Positions 25,510-34,383 of a stretch of 64,000 bases of DNA are shown here, piece after piece. The notes under the pieces are model-generated. The model saw nothing but the letters and a program-made list of their open reading frames with translations. It was not told the origin of the DNA and did not search any database. The DNA is from Paenibacillus_T sp033239625 (GTDB taxonomy: Bacteria > Bacillota > Bacilli > Paenibacillales > Paenibacillaceae). Location: assembly GCF_033239625.1 (NCBI RefSeq), contig NZ_BTCK01000005.1, positions 168,186-232,185 of the forward strand, in the 5' to 3' direction. The position numbers were made by a program, and so were the translations under genes. Position 1 is the first letter of the stretch, and every line of letters begins with the position of its first letter.

Positions 25510-26416
25510 AACCATCGTTCGCCATTTGCGGGAAGGGGTCAAGAATGTCGTACGCAACGGCTGGATGTCGTTCGCATCGGCCTCCTCGATCTTTATCTCG
25601 CTGTTTATATTAGGCGTATTCCTGCTTCTCTCGCTGAACGTGAACCATTTTGCTCAGCAGATCGAGAGTCAGGTTCAAATTCGCGTCTTCCTGCAGTTGA
25701 ATGCGGATCAGAAGACGATCGACAAATTGAATAACGATATCGGCAACATGGTCGATGTGAAGAGCGTGGAGTACGTCTCGAAGGACCAAGGACTTGAGGT
25801 GCTTCGCAATAGTCTAGGCGAAGACGCTGATTATTTGCTGGAAGGCTTCGATAAGACGAACAATCCGCTGCCGGATTCTTTCACCGTTGAAGTGTTCGAG
25901 CCGAAGACGATCGCAGACGTTGCGAATAAGATCAAGGCGATCAACAACGCGGACGAGACGAAGCCGATCATGAACGTGAAATACGGACAAGGCACGGTCG
26001 AGAAGCTGTTCAAGGCGACGGATGCGGTGCGTAACGTCGGGCTCATCATTGTAATTGGTTTGGCGGTTACGGCCATGTTCCTCATCTCGAACACGATTAA
26101 AGTGACGATTCTGAATCGCCGCCGCGAGATTGGCATCATGAAGCTTGTCGGCGCAACGAATGCGTTCATCCGCTGGCCGTTCTTCATCGAAGGCGCTCTT
26201 ATCGGGTTTACTGCATCGCTCATTACGGCAGGCGCGCTGCTATATGGCTATGTGAAGTTGATTGCGATGACGAAATTCGATCTAGGTCTCGCGATGATTA
26301 CGCTAGTTGAATATCGCGACGTTGCATTCCTGCTTACGGTTTCGCTTGTAGGCATCGGTACGTTGATTGGCATTTGGGGCAGTACCATTTCGGTACGCAA
26401 GTATTTGAAGGTGTAG
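25499..26416 (+). CDS. ftsX: Cell division membrane protein FtsX
   Basis: A 305-residue membrane subunit. TM1 spans about residues 22-44; a 120-residue extracellular domain follows, then three helices near 180-200, 225-250 and 275-295, the usual four-helix FtsX layout. The motif NRRREIGIMKLVGATNAFIR contacts FtsE. The extracellular domain binds and activates a coiled-coil hydrolase, here most likely the M23 protein encoded 10 bases downstream. The ATG at 25499 has aggggag upstream; frames starting earlier would run into ftsE without such a site. Confidence 0.95.
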   Translation: MKFRTIVRHLREGVKNVVRNGWMSFASASSIFISLFILGVFLLLSLNVNHFAQQIESQVQIRVFLQLNADQKTIDKLNNDIGNMVDVKSVEYVSKDQGLEVLRNSLGEDADYLLEGFDKTNNPLPDSFTVEVFEPKTIADVANKIKAINNADETKPIMNVKYGQGTVEKLFKATDAVRNVGLIIVIGLAVTAMFLISNTIKVTILNRRREIGIMKLVGATNAFIRWPFFIEGALIGFTASLITAGALLYGYVKLIAMTKFDLGLAMITLVEYRDVAFLLTVSLVGIGTLIGIWGSTISVRKYLKV

Positions 26417-26426
26417 GTGATCAAGC

Positions 26427-27641
26427 GTGAAAAGGTCAGGAACGTGGAAAAAGGCGACGGCTGTCACGACGGCGCTTCTAATAGCGTTAACCGTGTGGCA
26501 AACGGGGACAGCGGCTCCCGAGATTGAAGCGGCCTCCAAAATCAGCGAGATCAACAAACAGTTGGAAGCTCTCAAGAAACAGTCGCAAGAGGCGGCTTCA
26601 ACCCGCAAAACGGCGGAGAAGGAAAGCAAAGACGTGCTTGCGCTCAAGAATCAGGCCGCAAGCTCGGTGAATGAGATTTTGAAACAGCTTGATGAGGTCG
26701 GTCAGCAGATCAACGGCGTGCAGAAGCAGATCAACCAGACAGAGGATGACCTGTTGCAGGCGGGTCAAGCGCTGGAAGAGGCACAGGATCGCGTAGTGAA
26801 ACGGGACAAAATGCTTCAATCCAGACTGCGGCTTATGTACCAGAATGGCGTCGTCTCTTATCTTGATGTATTAATGAGCTCGACGAGCTTCACGGATTTC
26901 GTTGATCGCTTCGACGCTCTTCAGGCTATCGTCAACCAAGATAAAGATGTGCTGGAGCAGCACAAGAAGGATAAAGCGCTCGTCGCGCAGAAGAAAGCGG
27001 AAATCGAGAATAAGCTGAGCGACGTGAAGGACATGTACGCGAAGCTGAATGATTATCAAGGCGTGCTGGCTCAGAAGGAGAAAGCGAAAGAAAAGCTGAT
27101 AGCTCAGTACAATCAGAAGATGGAAGAACTCGAGGATATTAGCGAAGAGCAAGAACAGCTTATGGTCGATAACGCGAAGAAGATCGCTGACCTCGAGCGT
27201 AAGAAGCGCGAAGAACAGAAGAAGCAGACCGTATTCTACACCGGCGGCAAACTGGCTGTTCCGCTGAAATCTTCTTACCGTGTCAGCTCGGGATTTGGTT
27301 ATCGCATTCATCCGATTTATCATACGAAGAAGCTTCATGCGGGTATTGACTTGGCCGCGCCTGAAGGCACGAGCATCTATGCGGCAGAGGGCGGCGTTGT
27401 CATCACGGCAGGATGGACAAGCGGCTACGGCAACACGGTTATTCTTGACCATGGCAATGGCCTCTGGACGTTGTATGGCCATATTCGCAACGGCGGCATT
27501 AAGGTCAAAGTGGGCGAAAGCGTGAAGCGCGGCGAGAAAATTGCAGAAGTCGGCTCTACGGGCAACTCGACCGGTAACCACCTTCACTTCGAAGTACGCG
27601 TGAACGGTACGCCGAAGGATCCGAATGGTTATTTGAAATAA
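26427..27641 (+). CDS. M23 murein hydrolase / EnvC-like activator with coiled coil
   Basis: A 404-residue exported protein. Signal peptide about 1-36 (ending AAPEIEAAS), long coiled coil about 38-265 (KISEINKQLEALKKQ onward), and a LytM/M23 domain about 270-400. All zinc and catalytic residues are present: His304 and Asp308 (HAGID) and His385-x-His387 (HLHFE). So, unlike E. coli EnvC, it should cleave peptidoglycan itself. Layout and position directly after ftsEX resemble CwlO or PcsB as FtsEX-controlled hydrolases, though the catalytic domain is of a different family. It starts at a GTG ten bases after ftsX. Confidence 0.92.
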   Translation: MKRSGTWKKATAVTTALLIALTVWQTGTAAPEIEAASKISEINKQLEALKKQSQEAASTRKTAEKESKDVLALKNQAASSVNEILKQLDEVGQQINGVQKQINQTEDDLLQAGQALEEAQDRVVKRDKMLQSRLRLMYQNGVVSYLDVLMSSTSFTDFVDRFDALQAIVNQDKDVLEQHKKDKALVAQKKAEIENKLSDVKDMYAKLNDYQGVLAQKEKAKEKLIAQYNQKMEELEDISEEQEQLMVDNAKKIADLERKKREEQKKQTVFYTGGKLAVPLKSSYRVSSGFGYRIHPIYHTKKLHAGIDLAAPEGTSIYAAEGGVVITAGWTSGYGNTVILDHGNGLWTLYGHIRNGGIKVKVGESVKRGEKIAEVGSTGNSTGNHLHFEVRVNGTPKDPNGYLK

Positions 27642-27651
27642 AAGCGAAACA

Positions 27652-27684
27652 GGAGACGGAGCCACGCTGAGTGGCTCCGTTTCC
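27652..27684 (+). terminator. Stem-loop after the M23 gene
   Basis: ggagacggagccac pairs with gtggctccgtttcc. No long T-run follows, so termination may be partial and the protease gene may be co-transcribed. Confidence 0.6.
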
Positions 27685-27809
27685 ACATGTTTGCCAACAT
27701 CTAAATAAAACAGAAAAGCTTGTCATATACTACTAGTTGTGCTGAGTGCGGCTGCTGGCATTGCGCGGCGGCCCAGAAGCTGGAGATGGACAGACGAGGT
27801 GGTGGAGAC

Positions 27810-29273
27810 ATGCATATCAGACTGCGTACGGTAGCCGTATTCGTCGTGCTTACGATGATGATTTCGGTGCTTGGGACGCTTATGGCGACCGATAAGTGGG
27901 TTATGAAAAAACTTAGCGGCGTCCCCGCTGCGAGCGAAGCAACCTCGGATGGCGAGGGCTTAAGCGAGAAGGAAGAAGCGAAGCTCGGAGCGGTCATGGA
28001 TCTGATCGAGGACAAATATTACAAGGACGTCGAACGCGAGAACGTCATTAACGGCGCAATCGCGGGGATGATGGAGTCGCTCGGTGATCCATACTCGGTC
28101 TATATGGAGAAGGACACGGCGAAGCATTTTTCCGAGTCGGTGTATGGATCGTTCACGGGTATCGGCGCAGAGGTTACGATTGAGAACGGCAAGGTCGTCG
28201 TCATCTCGGCAATCAAGGATTCCCCTGCTGCGCGCGCGGGTGTTATGCCTAAGGATGTGCTCCTCTCCGTGAACGGAGAGAAGCTTGATGGCTTGCAGTT
28301 GAATGAAGCGGTGACCAAGATTCGCGGACCGAGAGGGACGAAGGCAAAGCTGGAGATTCAGCGCGTTGGCGTCAACAAGCCGATCCGGCTGGAGCTCGTT
28401 CGCGACGATATCGATGTCGAGACGGTGTATGCTTCGATGAAGTCGGATAACGTCGGACTTATCGAGATTCGCCAGTTCTCCAAGAATACGGCGGAGCGCT
28501 TCGCGGAAGAACTCAAGAAGCTCGAAGATCAAGGAATGAAAGGGCTCGTTATTGACGTACGCAACGATCCAGGCGGCGTGCTGCCAGTCGTCTTATCGAT
28601 AGCTGAACCGTTCATCTCCAAGGGTAAGACGATTGTACAGGTAGAGGATCGCGAAGGCTCGAAGGAGTCGACAGATTCGAAAGGTCCTGGACGCAATTAC
28701 CCGCTTGCCGTCCTGATTAACGAAGGAAGCGCGAGCGCATCCGAAATATTGGCGGGTGCGCTGCAGCAATCGGCAGGCGCCGTGCTCGTCGGTTCGAAGA
28801 CGTTCGGCAAAGGAACCGTACAGGTGAACTATGATAAGTCGCTTGGTGACGGCAGTCTGGTGAAGATTACGATCGCGAAGTGGCTGACGCCAAACGGCAC
28901 ATGGGTGCATGAGAAAGGGATCGAGCCCGATGTTGCCGTTGCGGCGCCAGAGGTGTACAAGTCGGCGAAGCTGTCGCGTACAGAGCCGCTCAAGCAGGAT
29001 CAAATCGGCGACGATGTCCGCAGCCTGCAGCAGATGCTTAACGCGCTTGGCTACAAGACGGATCGCTCGGACGGATATTTCAGTAACTCGACGGACCAAG
29101 CGGTAAGACAGTTCCAACAGGCAGCAGGGCTTCCGGCGACTGGCGTCGTCGATAACGCGACGGCGGATGCATTGGAGAAAGGCGTAGTGACGTGGATTCG
29201 CAACGAGGCGAATGATGCGCAGTTGAACAAGGCGCTCAGTACGGTACGCGAGAAATTAAAGAAGGCTAGCTAA
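27810..29273 (+). CDS. ctpB: S41 carboxyl-terminal processing protease with PDZ and peptidoglycan-binding domains
   Basis: A 487-residue membrane-anchored serine protease. TM helix about residues 6-27, PDZ about 105-185 (GIGAEVTIENGKVVVIS), and an S41 core with the serine in GSASASEILAG (near 305-313) and the lysine in KTFGKGT. A C-terminal peptidoglycan-binding domain (about 425-475, GYFSNSTDQAVRQFQQ) is present. In B. subtilis CtpB, encoded at the same place beside ftsEX and minJ, cuts SpoIVFA during sigma-K activation; the symbol rests on this synteny. ATG at 27810 preceded by gaggtggtgg; earlier starts would add a Cys-rich, non-conserved leader. Confidence 0.85.
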   Translation: MHIRLRTVAVFVVLTMMISVLGTLMATDKWVMKKLSGVPAASEATSDGEGLSEKEEAKLGAVMDLIEDKYYKDVERENVINGAIAGMMESLGDPYSVYMEKDTAKHFSESVYGSFTGIGAEVTIENGKVVVISAIKDSPAARAGVMPKDVLLSVNGEKLDGLQLNEAVTKIRGPRGTKAKLEIQRVGVNKPIRLELVRDDIDVETVYASMKSDNVGLIEIRQFSKNTAERFAEELKKLEDQGMKGLVIDVRNDPGGVLPVVLSIAEPFISKGKTIVQVEDREGSKESTDSKGPGRNYPLAVLINEGSASASEILAGALQQSAGAVLVGSKTFGKGTVQVNYDKSLGDGSLVKITIAKWLTPNGTWVHEKGIEPDVAVAAPEVYKSAKLSRTEPLKQDQIGDDVRSLQQMLNALGYKTDRSDGYFSNSTDQAVRQFQQAAGLPATGVVDNATADALEKGVVTWIRNEANDAQLNKALSTVREKLKKAS

Positions 29274-29288
29274 TCGATTTCAACAGAA

Positions 29289-29330
29289 GGACCTCAATCA
29301 CCGCTTAACAGTGGGATTGGGGTCTTTTTG
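29289..29330 (+). terminator. Terminator of the S41 protease gene
   Basis: gacctcaatc pairs with gattggggtc and is followed by ttttt. Confidence 0.85.
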
Positions 29331-29536
29331 TGCATAGCTGGGACTGTTTCCGTACTTGAGATTCCGTGAGTATTGTCTCGCCTCAGCTTGGTTAACGATG
29401 TTGTCACCCATGAGCGGCAATATACCGTTCGTTTACATGCAGGAAGGAATATCGTTACAGATGTCGAAAATAATTGAGGTCAGCCTTCTGGCTTGGGCGG
29501 CATAACGTTAACATTCGAGACTAGGGGGATGATCAT

Positions 29537-31000
29537 GTGGATGCAGCGTTGCAATGGCTGCGATTAATTGGAGACGGAGTGCTGCATGCGCTGGCACAGC
29601 CTTATTATTATATAGCCGTTTTTGTCATTGGTTTTCTATATATGCGTGGTACTTGGGTAGAGCGGCGGTTGTTCAGTGTCCGGCTGCATGTGTGGCCGAT
29701 ACTGCTCGCTCGCACAGTAGGGGCAGGACTCGTTGTAGGTATTGTATTGTCGGGCATTTCGGTGCTTATCGGTGCGTCGCTGACAGCGGAAGCAGCAATC
29801 TGGCTGTGGGGAACGGCCGGCGTGCTCGCGCTGCTGCGGCTTCGCTATCTATGCTTCGCTTATGCGGCAGGGGTGCTTAGTCTTCTGCAGTGGGTGAACG
29901 GTTTCGTTCATCTGGAGAACGGAACGGGCTGGATCGGCGATCGTGCGGCATCGCTTGCAGCCATTGATATGCCGGCAGTGCTGCTGTTGGTCGCACTGCT
30001 GCACGGAGCAGAGGCGCTGCTCGTTAAGCGGCAGGGCTCGAAGTTCGCGACTCCGATGTTTATGGAAGGCAAACGCGGCAAGCTGATCGGCGCTTATCAA
30101 CTGCAGGGCTACTGGGCGGTGCCGCTGCTGCTGCTCGTGCCGACTGGCGCGGACGGAGGCGCGCTTAATTGGACGCCGCTGCTGCCGCTGCTTAGTGGCG
30201 AGCATGCATCGTCCGTCGGCTGGTCGTTCACCGCGCTGCCGATGGTCATCGGCTTCACGGAGTGGACCCGTTCGCAGCTGCCGGAGAATAAGGCGCGTCT
30301 GGCGTCGAAGTCGCTGCTCTGGTACAGTCTGGCGGTAGCCGTTGCCGCATTGCTGGCGGCTTGGCTGCCATCGCTGCTGCCGCTGGCTGCGCTTGTGGCG
30401 CTCGTGCTGCATGAACTGCTCATTTGGTCGAGCGCGAAGCGGGAGTCGGAAGGGACGCCGCTGTTCGTCCATGATCAGCGAGGCCTCATGGTGCTTGGTA
30501 TTGTACCAGGAACGCCAGCCGCGCAGATGGGATTGCAAAGCGGCGAGATTTTGCACAAGGTGAATGGGGTTCGCGTTCGGACCAAAGAAGAGCTATATGA
30601 AGCGCTGCATCGGAATTCGGCGTTCTGTAAACTGGAGGTGCTGAACCGCGAGGGCGAGCAGCGCTTCGTTCAGCGGTCGCGTTATGCTGGCGAGCATCAC
30701 CAGCTGGGCGTAATTCTTGCGCCGGATGACCGGGCAGACTACTATGTAGAGCCGGCGCCGGGTTCTTTCATTGGCATGCTGTGGCGGAGCCGAGCAACGA
30801 AGCACAGAGAAGCCGCCTATGGCGGCGGCAGCCTCGCCGCTCGCGAGCAGGCGGCAGGACTAGCGCTGCCCGCAGCGTCGGAAGCGCCAGCAGAGAGCTT
30901 GCCGGAAAGCAGTATGGGTGAAGGTTCCACAACAGATGAGGTGTTGTCCGTATCTGTTGAAGTAGATCCGCCAACACCGCTCCGCCGCTCGAAGCGATAA
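29537..31000 (+). CDS. minJ: PDZ-domain polytopic membrane protein, MinJ-like
   Basis: A 487-residue protein with six to eight hydrophobic helices in residues about 20-305 and a PDZ domain near 310-395 (GIVPGTPAAQMGLQSGEIL). An Ala/Ser/Glu-rich tail follows, with no protease motif. B. subtilis MinJ has the same plan, lies downstream of ctpB, and bridges DivIVA to MinD at poles and septa. Synteny and layout support the name; direct similarity was not tested. GTG start at 29537 after agggggat; an overlapping ATG at 29535 is out of frame. Long intergenic gaps on both sides suggest a monocistronic unit. Confidence 0.7.
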   Translation: MDAALQWLRLIGDGVLHALAQPYYYIAVFVIGFLYMRGTWVERRLFSVRLHVWPILLARTVGAGLVVGIVLSGISVLIGASLTAEAAIWLWGTAGVLALLRLRYLCFAYAAGVLSLLQWVNGFVHLENGTGWIGDRAASLAAIDMPAVLLLVALLHGAEALLVKRQGSKFATPMFMEGKRGKLIGAYQLQGYWAVPLLLLVPTGADGGALNWTPLLPLLSGEHASSVGWSFTALPMVIGFTEWTRSQLPENKARLASKSLLWYSLAVAVAALLAAWLPSLLPLAALVALVLHELLIWSSAKRESEGTPLFVHDQRGLMVLGIVPGTPAAQMGLQSGEILHKVNGVRVRTKEELYEALHRNSAFCKLEVLNREGEQRFVQRSRYAGEHHQLGVILAPDDRADYYVEPAPGSFIGMLWRSRATKHREAAYGGGSLAAREQAAGLALPAASEAPAESLPESSMGEGSTTDEVLSVSVEVDPPTPLRRSKR

Positions 31001-31081
31001 CCCATCGATCACCTTATGAAGATCGACTGCGCTACATTTGTCCATATAAATCCGAGAATTGTCCATACTAAATAAAAGACG

Positions 31082-31120
31082 AGAATGCCATAATGAACAC
31101 ATTATAGGCATTCTTTTTTT
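31082..31120 (+). terminator. Terminator of the MinJ-like gene
   Basis: agaatgcc-ataat pairs with attat-aggcattct (one bulge), then seven T residues. Confidence 0.9.
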
Positions 31121-31125
31121 GTATG

Positions 31126-31255
31126 CAGTTAACTCGAACAAAAGCTGTGCCCATAAGGGCACGCGACTCCGAGCACGCAGCGACAGATCACAGTTAACTC
31201 GAACAAAAGTTGTGCCACGTAGTGGCACACGACTCGGAGCACGCAGTAACGTATC
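31126..31255. repeat. Two tandem copies of a 65-bp repeat with a variable hairpin
   Basis: Copies begin at 31126 and 31191 with cagttaactcgaacaaaag and end with gcacgcag. Each holds a stem: gtgccc-ataa-gggcac in copy 1 and gtgccac-gta-gtggcac in copy 2. The sixth stem pair changes from C-G to A-T on both sides, so structure is kept while sequence drifts. Spacing and copy number rule out a CRISPR array. Confidence 0.75.
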
Positions 31256-31292
31256 CACGCCTCTGTACGTCCCACGTTACCCATACCGGGGT

Positions 31293-31350
31293 CCCGGGGT
31301 TGGAAACCCCGGGGGGTCCTCCCTAGCAGGGCGGATTTAGGTGGGTAGAA
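31293..31350. repeat. GC-rich palindrome and GGTGGGTAG tail upstream of the alpha-galactosidase
   Basis: cccggggtt/aaccccggg (31293-31313) is a perfect 9-bp stem. The next 33 bases (31318-31350, ccctagcagggcgg...ggtgggtagaaa) match 44265-44297 at most positions. With the tandem repeat just before, it fills the 471-base gap 31001-31471. Confidence 0.55.
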
Positions 31351-31431
31351 AATTTGGTTTTAATGGTGTAATGAACAGTAATCTTGATGATTAATTTGAT
31401 GATTTAGTTGAGTTAATAATTAACGGGGTCA

Positions 31432-31450
31432 AAGGGGCAGTCGCCCCTAT
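31432..31450. repeat. Short AGGGGC/GCCCCT hairpin
   Basis: aggggc-agtc-gcccct, 20 bases before the alpha-galactosidase ribosome-binding site. The same type is found at three other places in the window. Confidence 0.5.
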
Positions 31451-31471
31451 CCCCTCCGGAGGAGTTATCAT

Positions 31472-33661
31472 ATGGCGATTCAATTTGATGCATCCAAGCA
31501 GCTGTTCCATCTGCAGACGAATAAGACAAGCTACGCCTTCGAGCTGGTCGAAGGACGTTATCCTTCCCATGTTTATTGGGGCCGCCGCATTCGCGGCAAT
31601 CAGCTTCACACGTTGGTTGAGCGTCAAGAACGCGCTTCGTTCAGTCCGAACCCGGTGCCAGGACGCAATGAAATCTCGTTCGATACGATGCCGCATGAAT
31701 ATCCAAGCTACGGCAGCTCCGACTTCCGTACGCCGGCTTTCGAAGCGCAGTATGCGAACGGCACAACCGTATCGGATCTGCGATATGAATCGCATGAAAT
31801 CGTACAAGGCAAGCCAGCGCTTCCAGGTCTGCCTGCTACTTATACGGAATCCGACGACGAGGCTGTGACGCTGCTCGTGAAGCTGCGCGACAGCCTGACG
31901 GGTCTGGTTGTAACGTTATCCTACTCCGTCTATGAAGCATTGGATGCGATTACGCGATCTGTTTCCTTCTCTAACGAGAGCGAAGAAACGGTGCAGCTGC
32001 GCCGCGCGCTGTCGATGAGCGTGGACTTCCAGCATGACCGCTACGATATGCTGCAGCTGTCCGGATCTTGGTCGCGTGAACGCGACGTGTTCCGCCGTCC
32101 GCTTCGTCCAGGCATGCAATCGATCGAAAGCCGCCGCGGCTCCAGCAGCCACATGCAGAATCCGTTCGTTGCCCTGCTCGAGCACGGAGCGACCGAGGAT
32201 CATGGCGATGTGTACGGCGTAAGCTTCGTCTACAGCGGCAATTTCCTTGCTGGGGTAGAGGTAGATCAATTCCGTACGGCCCGCCTGTTCATGGGCATCA
32301 ATCCGTTCGACTTCGGCTGGCGGCTTGAAGCGGGCGAGACGTTCCAGACGCCAGAGGTTGTATTGGCTTATTCGCCGGAAGGTCTGGGCGGCATGTCCAG
32401 CATCTATCATGAGCTGTATCGTACACGCCTGTGCCGCGGCAACTATCGCGACGAGGTTCGTCCCGTACTCGTAAACAACTGGGAAGGTACGTACTTCAAT
32501 TTCAATGCGGACAAGCTTGAAGCGATTGCGAAGGTCGGCAGCGAGCTTGGCATGGAGCTGTTCGTTCTCGATGACGGCTGGTTCGGCAAGCGTGACAGTG
32601 ACAACTCGTCGCTGGGCGACTGGTTCGTAGACAAGCGCAAGCTGCCGGGCGGCTTGGAAGATATCGCTGAACGCATCAATAAGCTTGGCATGCAGTTCGG
32701 TTTGTGGTTCGAGCCTGAGATGATCTCGCCGGACAGCGATCTGTATCGTGCGCATCCAGACTGGTGCCTGCACATGCCTGGCCGTCATCGGACGACGGGA
32801 CGTACACAGCTCATTCTCGATATGAGCCGTCCGGATGTGCAGCAATATTTGATCGATACGATTTCTGGCGTACTCAGCAGCGCGCCGATCGAATATGTGA
32901 AGTGGGACATGAACCGCAACATGTCGGAGATCGGTTCTGCTCTGCTGCCGGCGGAGCGTCAACGCGAGACAGCTCACCGTTACATGCTCGGTTTGTACAA
33001 CGTGCTGGAGCAGATTACATCGAAGTTCCCGCATGTGCTGTTCGAGAGCTGCTCCGGCGGCGGCGGCCGCTTCGATCCAGGCATGCTCTATTACATGCCG
33101 CAAACTTGGACGAGCGATAACACCGATGCCATCTCCCGTCTGCGTATCCAATACGGAACGAGCATCGTTTATCCGATCAGCGCGATGGGTGCGCACATCT
33201 CCGAGGTGCCGAACCATCAGGTTGGACGTATTACGTCGCTCGAGACGCGCGGCAATGTCGCGATGTCCGGCAACTTCGGCTACGAGCTGGATTTGACGAA
33301 GTTCACGGAGGAAGAGAAGACCGTCGTTACCGATCAGATCGCTGTGTACAAAGAACTGCGGTCGCTCGTGCAGCAGGGTGATTTCCACCGCTTGCTCAGT
33401 CCGTTCGAGGGCAACGTAACGTCGTGGATGTTCGTTTCCAAGGATAAGCGAGAAGTGATGGCGGTCTACGTACAGGTGCTGAACGAACCGCATCCGCCGC
33501 TCGGCCGCTTCAAGCTGAGAGGGCTTGATCCTGCGCTCAATTACAGACTGCTGGGCACAGACCGCGTCTATGGCGGCGATGAGTTGATGTACGCCGGCCT
33601 TGCAGCGCCGCGTTTCCACCACGACTTCGGCAGCGCATTGCTCCGCTTCGTGGCAGAATAA
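31472..33661 (+). CDS. GH36 alpha-galactosidase
   Basis: A 729-residue cytoplasmic enzyme (no signal peptide) that removes terminal alpha-1,6-galactose from melibiose, raffinose and similar oligosaccharides. The GH36 barrel shows VLDDGWFGKRD, the nucleophile Asp479 in KWDMNR and the acid/base Asp549 in WTSDNTDA. CSGGGGRFDPGMLYY lies between them, and an N-terminal beta-sandwich precedes the barrel. Length and spacing match the Geobacillus/Lactobacillus type. cggaggag precedes the ATG. No sugar transporter or regulator is adjacent, and I found no clear CcpA cre site, so control is unknown. Confidence 0.95.
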   Translation: MAIQFDASKQLFHLQTNKTSYAFELVEGRYPSHVYWGRRIRGNQLHTLVERQERASFSPNPVPGRNEISFDTMPHEYPSYGSSDFRTPAFEAQYANGTTVSDLRYESHEIVQGKPALPGLPATYTESDDEAVTLLVKLRDSLTGLVVTLSYSVYEALDAITRSVSFSNESEETVQLRRALSMSVDFQHDRYDMLQLSGSWSRERDVFRRPLRPGMQSIESRRGSSSHMQNPFVALLEHGATEDHGDVYGVSFVYSGNFLAGVEVDQFRTARLFMGINPFDFGWRLEAGETFQTPEVVLAYSPEGLGGMSSIYHELYRTRLCRGNYRDEVRPVLVNNWEGTYFNFNADKLEAIAKVGSELGMELFVLDDGWFGKRDSDNSSLGDWFVDKRKLPGGLEDIAERINKLGMQFGLWFEPEMISPDSDLYRAHPDWCLHMPGRHRTTGRTQLILDMSRPDVQQYLIDTISGVLSSAPIEYVKWDMNRNMSEIGSALLPAERQRETAHRYMLGLYNVLEQITSKFPHVLFESCSGGGGRFDPGMLYYMPQTWTSDNTDAISRLRIQYGTSIVYPISAMGAHISEVPNHQVGRITSLETRGNVAMSGNFGYELDLTKFTEEEKTVVTDQIAVYKELRSLVQQGDFHRLLSPFEGNVTSWMFVSKDKREVMAVYVQVLNEPHPPLGRFKLRGLDPALNYRLLGTDRVYGGDELMYAGLAAPRFHHDFGSALLRFVAE

Positions 33662-33688
33662 TATATGACCGAACTAGTCAACAATCGG

Positions 33689-33730
33689 AACCGCTCTTGT
33701 ATCGCGTAAGCGATGCAGGGGCGGTTTTTG
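33689..33730 (+). terminator. Terminator of the alpha-galactosidase gene
   Basis: aaccgctcttgtatcgc pairs with gcgatgcaggggcggtt (wobbles) around gtaa, followed by ttttt. Confidence 0.9.
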
Positions 33731-33770
33731 CTTCTTAATGATGTTCGTCGATTTGTCGCCTTGTATATTA

Positions 33771-33816
33771 TTGACAGCCGCTGGGTTGTTGCGATATAGT
33801 TCAATAGTGAAACTAT
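33771..33816 (+). promoter_or_regulatory. SigA promoter with overlapping MarR-type operator
   Basis: TTGACA (33771-33776), an 18-base spacer and TATAGT (33795-33800). An inverted repeat atagtt-N9-aactat (33796-33816) covers the -10, as expected for self-repression. A second palindrome ttcga-cag-tcgaa lies at 33832-33844. Confidence 0.65.
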
Positions 33817-33888
33817 TCGATAATGCAACCATTCGACAGTCGAACAAACTGTCGGGTCGTTCTAACATAACGAAAGGAGAGTGAAAAG

Positions 33889-34362
33889 ATGGACACAGAA
33901 CAACTATCTAAGCTGATCGATCGCTACCTTGAAGCTTCCTTCACGGTGAACCGCAGACTAAGCGCGCTTACTCGTGACCTGCTGCCGGATGAGCTCACGT
34001 TGGATCAGAGCGCCGCGCTGCGCTATTTGCGCGAGAATGGATGCACGACCTCATCGGAGCTGGCAGAAGTTTTTTGTGTGGGCAAAAGTTCGATCACAGC
34101 CATCATCACCCGATTGTCCGATAAGAAACTGATCGAACGTGTCCCTGACGAGAAGGATCGACGTGTAACGTACTTGAAGTCGACGCCGGAAGGCGAGCGT
34201 CTGACACGGCAGTTCGACAGCAAGCTCGAGGAGCTGCTGTGCCTGTATTTGTCCCATTTTACCGACCAGGAAGCGTTTGGTTTCATTGAGCTATACGAGA
34301 AGCTTGCAGCCGCGTTAGTGCAAGCCCGGACGGAGTCGGAACCGGTGGAAACAGATAGATAA
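33889..34362 (+). CDS. MarR-family transcriptional regulator
   Basis: A 157-residue winged-helix regulator of the usual MarR size. The DNA-recognition helix is in SELAEVFCVGKSSITAIITRL (split here as SELAEVFCVGKS / SITAIITRL), and the wing DEKDRRVTYLKSTPEG is typical. It lies 21 bases before the MMPL exporter, and together they form an operon. MarR proteins of such pairs usually repress both genes and release DNA on binding a toxic or lipid-like ligand. The ligand is unknown. Cys67-region residues could allow redox sensing, but this is speculative. aaaggagag precedes the ATG. Confidence 0.9.
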   Translation: MDTEQLSKLIDRYLEASFTVNRRLSALTRDLLPDELTLDQSAALRYLRENGCTTSSELAEVFCVGKSSITAIITRLSDKKLIERVPDEKDRRVTYLKSTPEGERLTRQFDSKLEELLCLYLSHFTDQEAFGFIELYEKLAAALVQARTESEPVETDR

Positions 34363-34383
34363 AGAGAAAGCGAGGATAGGGGA

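Noticed and set aside
31126..31255. CRISPR array
   Set aside because: Only two direct copies with no spacer between them; the unit itself is 65 bp and no cas genes are present.
31916..33622. 568-codon minus-strand frame inside the alpha-galactosidase gene
   Set aside because: Antisense shadow of an intact GH36 enzyme, with no ribosome-binding site or known motifs.
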